A stretch of DNA of 15,069 nt from assembly GCA_021800645.1 (NCBI GenBank), contig JAJYYT010000013.1, forward strand, positions 1 through 15,069, in the 5' to 3' direction. Source of the stretch: Actinomycetes bacterium (lineage in GTDB: Bacteria > Actinomycetota > Acidimicrobiia > Acidimicrobiales > RAAP-2). The translations under genes were made by a program, and so were the position numbers. Below, in pieces: positions 11,361 through 15,069 of this stretch. A model generated the notes under the pieces. The model did no database searches. It saw only the letters and a list, made by a program, of their open reading frames with translations, and was not told the origin of the DNA. Every line of letters starts with the position of its first letter. The first letter of the stretch is position 1.

Positions 11361-12248
11361 ATGGCACGACCCATGGCATCAGCCGCGGCTACGACTCCTG
11401 GGGACGTCACCGCTGCCGTTGTGCGGAGCTTCGTGGCGACGCCTGACGAGCGGCTCCGGTTCTTGCTCGAACGGATGGTCCGGCACCTTCACGAATTCAT
11501 CGAGGAGACGCAGCTCACCCAGGACGAGTGGGCCGCCGCGATCGAGTTCCTCACTGCAACGGGCAAGGCGTGCACGCCGATCCGCCAGGAATTCGTCTTG
11601 TTGTCGGACACGCTCGGGGTGTCGATGCTCGTCGATCTTCTCGCCAATCGGGGAACAGAGACGGCGACCGAGTCGACCGTCCTCGGGCCGTTCTACGTGC
11701 CGGGATCCTGCACCCGCCAGATGGGTGAGTCGATTGCTGAGCGTGACGGGTACGGCGATCCTGCGTTCGTGTCGGGCACGGTAAAGAGCACGGCCGGCCG
11801 GCCGATTGATGGTGCCGCCCTCGACGTCTGGCAGAACGCAAGCAACGGCAAGTACGCGGTCCAAGACGATCAGCAGCCGGAGCAGAACCTGCGAGGGAAG
11901 TTTCACACCGGGCCTGACGGCCGCTTCTGGTTCTGGGCCGTTCGTCCGACCGACTATCGCATCGCCGACGACGGGCCGGTCGGGCGAATGCTGGCGGCAA
12001 CGGGACGGCATCCGTGGCGTCCGGCCCACATCCACCTCAAGGTGTCGGCCCTCGGCTACCGACCCGTCACGACTCACCTGTTCGACGACGAAAGCCCGTA
12101 CCTCACGACTGACGCGGTCTTCGCTGTCAAACCGTCACTGGTGTGCCACTTCGAGCGTCACGAGCCTGACGAACCCGGCGCGCCGGTCGGCTGCTCACGG
12201 ACCTGGTTCAGCCTCGAGCACGACCTCGTCTTGGCCGAGGAGGCGTAG
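11361..12248 (+). CDS. Intradiol ring-cleavage dioxygenase (catechol/hydroxyquinol 1,2-dioxygenase type)
   Basis: A 295-residue cytosolic non-heme Fe(III) enzyme that opens a catechol-type ring between its two hydroxyls. Seen: an N-terminal helical dimerisation/linker domain (about 20-105, ERMVRHLHEFIEE), then ESTVLGPFYVPG, the beta-sandwich catalytic domain GTVKSTAGRPIDGAALDVWQ, and all four iron ligands: Tyr165 (NGKY), Tyr199 (TDYRI), His223 and His225 (RPAHIHLKV). The GRHPWRPAHIH stretch, ESTVLGPF and the ~290-residue length favour the catechol/hydroxyquinol/chlorocatechol 1,2-dioxygenase group over protocatechuate 3,4-dioxygenase; the exact substrate is open. The expected YPIP is TDYRIAD here, a modest deviation. 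No maleylacetate reductase, cycloisomerase or LysR regulator is nearby. The ATG at 11361 is preferred; ATG 11373 is an alternative. Confidence 0.9.
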   Translation: MARPMASAAATTPGDVTAAVVRSFVATPDERLRFLLERMVRHLHEFIEETQLTQDEWAAAIEFLTATGKACTPIRQEFVLLSDTLGVSMLVDLLANRGTETATESTVLGPFYVPGSCTRQMGESIAERDGYGDPAFVSGTVKSTAGRPIDGAALDVWQNASNGKYAVQDDQQPEQNLRGKFHTGPDGRFWFWAVRPTDYRIADDGPVGRMLAATGRHPWRPAHIHLKVSALGYRPVTTHLFDDESPYLTTDAVFAVKPSLVCHFERHEPDEPGAPVGCSRTWFSLEHDLVLAEEA

Positions 12249-12289
12249 ACGCGGCGTAGACCAGACGACGGAGAACAGGCGGCCCCCCG

Positions 12290-13348
12290 TCAACCCCGAA
12301 GCGGCGCGCCATCGGACGAACGAGCGGCTCTGGGTGCCGCGATCGCACTCTGCGGATGGCGTGGGCTTCCGCCAGCGCGGTGCTCGTGCCGGCGAACGCC
12401 ATTGGGCTCGACGAGAAGAAGGAGGTCACCGGGCTGCACTTCGGGGTCGTCGGCAACACCGAGAGACATGTACGAGCCACGCACCACACCAAGAACGAGC
12501 TCGCGTCTCTCCCCCCGAATGGCGCTGAGCGAGCGGGTCGGCTCTTCGGCGCCGACGACGTGCTCGACCAAGCGATGCCCTTCACCTCGGACGAGGTGCA
12601 TCAGCAGGTCGCTCGCGTGGGGAGCCTCGAGCCCCTTTGCGACCGTGTGCCCGGTCAGGTCGTCGGGAGAGAGCACCTGGAGGACCCCGAGGTCCTTCAG
12701 TGCGGGAATGAGACGGTGAGAGCTCACGAGAGCGGTGACGGGCACGTCCGGGGCTTCCTGTCGGACCAGTACGGCGATGACGAGGACGTCCCCGTCGTCG
12801 TCGGCAGCGATCAGGATGCGCGAAGCCCCGCGGGGACGTCCGCGTGCGAGCACGTGCTCGTCGCTGGGGTCCCCTTTGATCAGATGAACGTGGTGGGGGA
12901 CGCTCGCGGGGTCGACGTCGGCGACAAGGACGATTGCATTGTCCGCGGACTCGAGCTCCTCCAGCACCACGGGTATCGCGGGATGCATGCCAAGGACGAG
13001 AATGTACGAGCCGTCGGGGAACCTGGGTACGATCTCCAAGAGCCTTCTCACTCCTTTCGCTACTGCCGATCCGGTGATGAGTGCGAACGCACCTGCCAGC
13101 AGGGGGATCGTCGTCAGCATCACCACGGACGCGACGAGCCGCCCGGAAGGGTTCTTCGGGGTCACTGTCCCGTAGCCAACGGTCGTCGCGGTGGTGATCG
13201 CCCAATACCAGCCGGTGGTCAGGGGCAGATGCTGGGTTGCAGCAAAGATCGCGCCTCCCGAGATGATGCAGAAGAGTGCGGCACCGATCAGGAGCAGCGC
13301 TGGTCGACCAGGCTTGATGTTGAGCAGCTTGGCGAGAAAGATCGGCAT
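12290..13348 (-). CDS. Two-TM potassium channel with RCK/TrkA-N-like domain
   Basis: A 352-residue membrane protein of the MthK-like K+ channel class. Seen: TM1 at about 17-37 (ALLLIGAALFCIISGGAIFAA), pore helix and selectivity filter WYWAITTATTVGYGT (47-61, filter TVGYG), TM2 at about 71-95, then a cytoplasmic RCK_N-like Rossmann domain (114-235) and an RCK_C-like domain (about 255-316, ending DPEVQPGDLLLLVEP). The Rossmann glycine motif usually read as GxGxxG is GMHPAI (120-125), so nucleotide binding at that site is doubtful. A ~35-residue polar tail follows. The ATG at 13348 is chosen because GGGAGA lies just upstream and the sequence begins with a normal cytoplasmic N-terminus; the open frame extends to 13975 but that part is not protein-like. 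Convergent with the dioxygenase (41-nt gap). Confidence 0.9.
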   Translation of the reverse strand: MPIFLAKLLNIKPGRPALLLIGAALFCIISGGAIFAATQHLPLTTGWYWAITTATTVGYGTVTPKNPSGRLVASVVMLTTIPLLAGAFALITGSAVAKGVRRLLEIVPRFPDGSYILVLGMHPAIPVVLEELESADNAIVLVADVDPASVPHHVHLIKGDPSDEHVLARGRPRGASRILIAADDDGDVLVIAVLVRQEAPDVPVTALVSSHRLIPALKDLGVLQVLSPDDLTGHTVAKGLEAPHASDLLMHLVRGEGHRLVEHVVGAEEPTRSLSAIRGERRELVLGVVRGSYMSLGVADDPEVQPGDLLLLVEPNGVRRHEHRAGGSPRHPQSAIAAPRAARSSDGAPLRG

Positions 13349-13800
13349 GGGTCTCCCTTGTGTGGCGGCACGGTAGCCGTTCTTCCGGACGTATGGAGCG
13401 CGGGAGGTCGCGCCCGACGTCAGGTTTGTCGTCACCGGCTGAGCTCGTGGGACCATTGGCCAGGATCGGTCCTCCGAACTGCACCGCCGCGTCGTCGAGG
13501 TGGCAGAGCTTTGGTGCGGGCTTACGCCGGCACGGGCATTCGGCACTATTCGAAGTCCACGCCATGTGGGATAGACGCTTGCCTTCCTCGTCTCGTGGGC
13601 GTGCTGCCCGTGCGTCGAGAGCCGTGCCCGATCGTGCGTGTGCGTCGTGACGAGGGAGGGAAGGAAGATGCGCGTGCAATAGGAAAGGACACGAGATCGC
13701 TCCGACAGCCATCGAGCATGGACCGAGGTATCGAGCGGCTCTAATCGGAGCCGCCCGCGCGAGAGACGAGTCGATCGCGGGGGCGCCAGGTGGATCGGGC
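13349..13800. other. Intergenic region, no gene supported
   Basis: This 452-nt gap lies between the start of the K+ channel gene and the stop of the methyltransferase gene. Open frames cross it on both strands, but none has a ribosome site, family resemblance or the window's codon pattern. It contains the channel's ribosome site (GGGAGA on the minus strand) and a possible -10 TACCGT (minus strand, 13370-13375) 21 nt before the channel ATG. Nothing else was recognised. Confidence 0.45.
13370..13375 (-). promoter_or_regulatory. Possible -10 element of the K+ channel gene
   Basis: TACCGT on the minus strand, 21 nt upstream of the channel ATG, leaving room for a short leader with the GGGAGA ribosome site. 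The -35 position shows no match. Confidence 0.28.
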
Positions 13801-14781
13801 TCAACGCGACGTTGCCACGAACGTGGCCGTCCCTGCGCTGTGTCCGTCGGTCGCTGCGAGCCTCCAGCCGGTTCGCGCGAGGGCGCGTGCGAAATATCGC
13901 TCGTCGAAGCCGAGCTCGAGCCAGCCGTAGCGGCGGGTCGACCACAGCGAAAGTCCATCGAGGCGAAGACCCCAAGGGTATGGGAGGAGGTCGATCGGTT
14001 CTGCGCCCATGACGAGAACGCCTGAGGTCCGAACGACGTCGTGCAGGCGCTCCAACATCGAAATGTGATCCGCGCAGTGATGAAAGGACTCGTAGAAGAC
14101 GGCTGCGTCGTACGGACCACCGCCTGGGTCGCGGGCGAAGGAGAGCATGTCGGCCCTGACGACGTGAGCCTCCGGAACGCGGCGCTCGATCAGGCGGCAG
14201 AAGCCTTCATCGACTTCGACCACGGTCACGTCATGGCCCATCATGACCAGATCGGACGTGAGGTTGCCCCATCCGGCGCCGAATTCCACGACGCGTGCGG
14301 GAGCGGGGAGCCCCAGCGCCTTGATCAGCGCGCCGCGCGCCAAGAGGTCGTCGCCGACGATCGTGGCCGACCCCGTGGTGAAGGGGTATGGGCGGAGCAC
14401 TGCAGCGTCGAAGTCGAAAGGGGAGGACTCGTGCTCGACCGCGTAGTCGTCACGTCCCGATACTGCGCGATACAGGTCGAACACCCAGGCGCGGTACGCG
14501 TCCGAGAACGGGTCGGTCGGCCACGGAGGGGGCACCATACGCACCCCGAGGAGGTAGCTGCGACCCTCGTCCTCTGACGTCTCGAATCGGCGGGCGGCCT
14601 CGGACAGGATGGTGTCCAGGTCAGCGAGGTCGACGGCCGTGGTTCTGGCATCTCGTCGCCTCATCCTCACCCAGCGCCGCGCGGGCTCGGGGACAGCGTA
14701 CAGCGCGACGCGCGCCGCCTCGTGCACGAGCGACGGCGTCAGTTCGGATCGGGAGCGCGTGGAGGGATCTCGTGACGACAC
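13801..14781 (-). CDS. Class I SAM-dependent methyltransferase
   Basis: A 326-residue protein with a Rossmann-type methyltransferase domain. Seen: motif I ARVVEFGAGWGNLTSDLV (162-179), the acidic ribose-binding strand end VTVVEVDEGF (185-194), VVRADMLSF (208-215), and the post-motif strand YDAAVFYESFHHCADHISML (224-243). About 160 residues precede the methyltransferase core, with a WPTDPFSDAYRAWVFDLYRAV segment, a longer N-terminal region than in minimal enzymes. FHHC replaces the usual NPPY/DVLE type motif IV, so the substrate is unknown; a small-molecule or glycan target is a guess. The GTG at 14781 is the preferred start; GTG 14727 is an alternative and TTG 14913 looks too far upstream. 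No clear ribosome site marks any of them. The broken IS607-type element lies just upstream, divergently oriented. Confidence 0.8.
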   Translation of the reverse strand: MSSRDPSTRSRSELTPSLVHEAARVALYAVPEPARRWVRMRRRDARTTAVDLADLDTILSEAARRFETSEDEGRSYLLGVRMVPPPWPTDPFSDAYRAWVFDLYRAVSGRDDYAVEHESSPFDFDAAVLRPYPFTTGSATIVGDDLLARGALIKALGLPAPARVVEFGAGWGNLTSDLVMMGHDVTVVEVDEGFCRLIERRVPEAHVVRADMLSFARDPGGGPYDAAVFYESFHHCADHISMLERLHDVVRTSGVLVMGAEPIDLLPYPWGLRLDGLSLWSTRRYGWLELGFDERYFARALARTGWRLAATDGHSAGTATFVATSR

Positions 14782-14947
14782 AGTGCCTGGTGCCGGCAGT
14801 ATGGCACGGAGGGTCTCGTGTTTCTCGGCACGCGGAGCGCACCGTGCGCGACCCGACCGATACCGATCGCCCGAAGCGACGGTTTGTAGACACCTGCGCG
14901 CGGGGGATGCCAACAGTTGTCACACCCCCGATCAATACTGAGCGGTG

Positions 14948-15069
14948 ATGAACTTGGCTGAGTGGGCTGAGCTGAGTGGGCTGAGGCCCAAGGCATCCAT
15001 CCCCAGACCGCCTATCGGTGGTTCCGGCAGGGCCGGTTGCCGGTACCCGCACAGCGGGTGGGTGGGCTC
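14948..15069 (+). pseudogene. IS607-type serine recombinase (TnpA) N-terminus, frameshifted by a 14-bp tandem duplication; truncated at window edge
   Basis: From the ATG at 14948 the frame reads MNLAEWAE, the typical start of IS607-family TnpA, then runs into unrelated sequence. The continuation of the family pattern (GIHPQTAYRWFRQGRLPVPAQRVGGL) is encoded from 14992 in another frame. Removing one copy of an exact 14-bp tandem repeat (14957-14970 and 14971-14984) restores a continuous MNLAEWAEAQGIHPQTAYRW and onward. Known: this N-terminal region is the MerR-like helix-turn-helix that binds the transposon ends, and a resolvase-type catalytic domain would follow. In the downstream frame a TGA lies at 14968-14970 and no start codon occurs between it and 14998, so no normal re-start is possible. 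Everything beyond 15069 is unseen. Confidence 0.85.
14957..14984 (+). repeat. Exact 14-bp tandem duplication inside the recombinase gene
   Basis: GCTGAGTGGGCTGA occurs twice head to tail, at 14957-14970 and 14971-14984. It adds 14 bp (not a multiple of three) and shifts the recombinase reading frame. The unit itself contains two GCTGA copies (positions 1-5 and 10-14), which could prime strand slippage. Confidence 0.93.

Larger units (their letters stand above)
14915..15069 (+). mobile_element. Left part of an IS607-family insertion sequence (boundary uncertain)
   Basis: The recombinase N-terminus implies an IS607-type element (usually tnpA followed by tnpB) entering from the right edge. Its left end is probably within about 40 bp before the ATG, in the AT-richer CAGTTGTCACACCC...AATACT stretch at 14915-14939. 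IS607 elements lack long terminal inverted repeats and make no long target duplication, so the exact edge cannot be read from this sequence. Confidence 0.5.

Noticed and set aside
13349..13975. Upstream extension of the K+ channel to 13975
   Set aside because: The extra ~209 residues are Arg/Ser/Thr-rich without any domain, run into the methyltransferase gene, and a ribosome site supports the ATG at 13348.

Overview
The window is high-GC DNA with strong third-position GC bias, from a free-living, probably actinobacterial genome (Actinomycetota, possibly Acidimicrobiia-like). The support is indirect: a SpoIID/LytB-type wall protein with CWB2 repeats, an Orn-type oligoribonuclease, frequent GTG starts, and many start codons with no Shine-Dalgarno sequence that lie 6-9 nt downstream of a TANNNT -10 element. 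No 16S or other decisive marker is present, so the taxonomy is an inference.

Layout. (1) 1-1750, plus strand: a stand-alone condensation/acyltransferase-fold protein whose active-site histidines are missing, then a small Cys-rich DUF2237 protein. (2) 1780-5082, minus strand: a TetR regulator, an MTA/SAH-nucleosidase-family enzyme, an unrecognised membrane-anchored protein and a GT4 glycosyltransferase. A 15-bp tandem repeat array abuts the nucleosidase start codon. (3) 5200-7710, plus: a large secreted SpoIID-domain protein with three C-terminal cell-wall-binding repeats; its reading frame continues upstream into a signal peptide that lacks any ATG/GTG/TTG. (4) 7753-10686: a HAD-IB phosphatase (-), 1-Cys peroxiredoxin (+), oligoribonuclease (-) and dUTPase (+), a housekeeping block with convergent and divergent pairs. 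(5) 10687-11120: a gene-free spacer with a 16-bp minisatellite and a 16-bp perfect palindrome, then tRNA-Gly(GCC) with its own promoter. (6) 11361-15069: downstream of the tRNA the GC content looks lower by eye. This part has an intradiol ring-cleavage dioxygenase without pathway partners, a two-TM K+ channel with an RCK-like domain, a SAM methyltransferase, and the first ~120 bp of an IS607-type serine recombinase broken by an exact 14-bp tandem duplication.

The genes do not form one pathway. Orn and dUTPase (nucleotide turnover and sanitation), peroxiredoxin (peroxide defence), nucleosidase (salvage) and the SpoIID protein (cell wall) are ordinary maintenance functions. The region after tRNA-Gly has an accessory character. 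I found no CRISPR array, phage module, toxin-antitoxin pair or recognisable new multi-gene system. The strongest unusual signals are the 14-bp duplication in the recombinase, the two minisatellites, the recurrent leaderless start architecture, and the start-less SpoIID gene.
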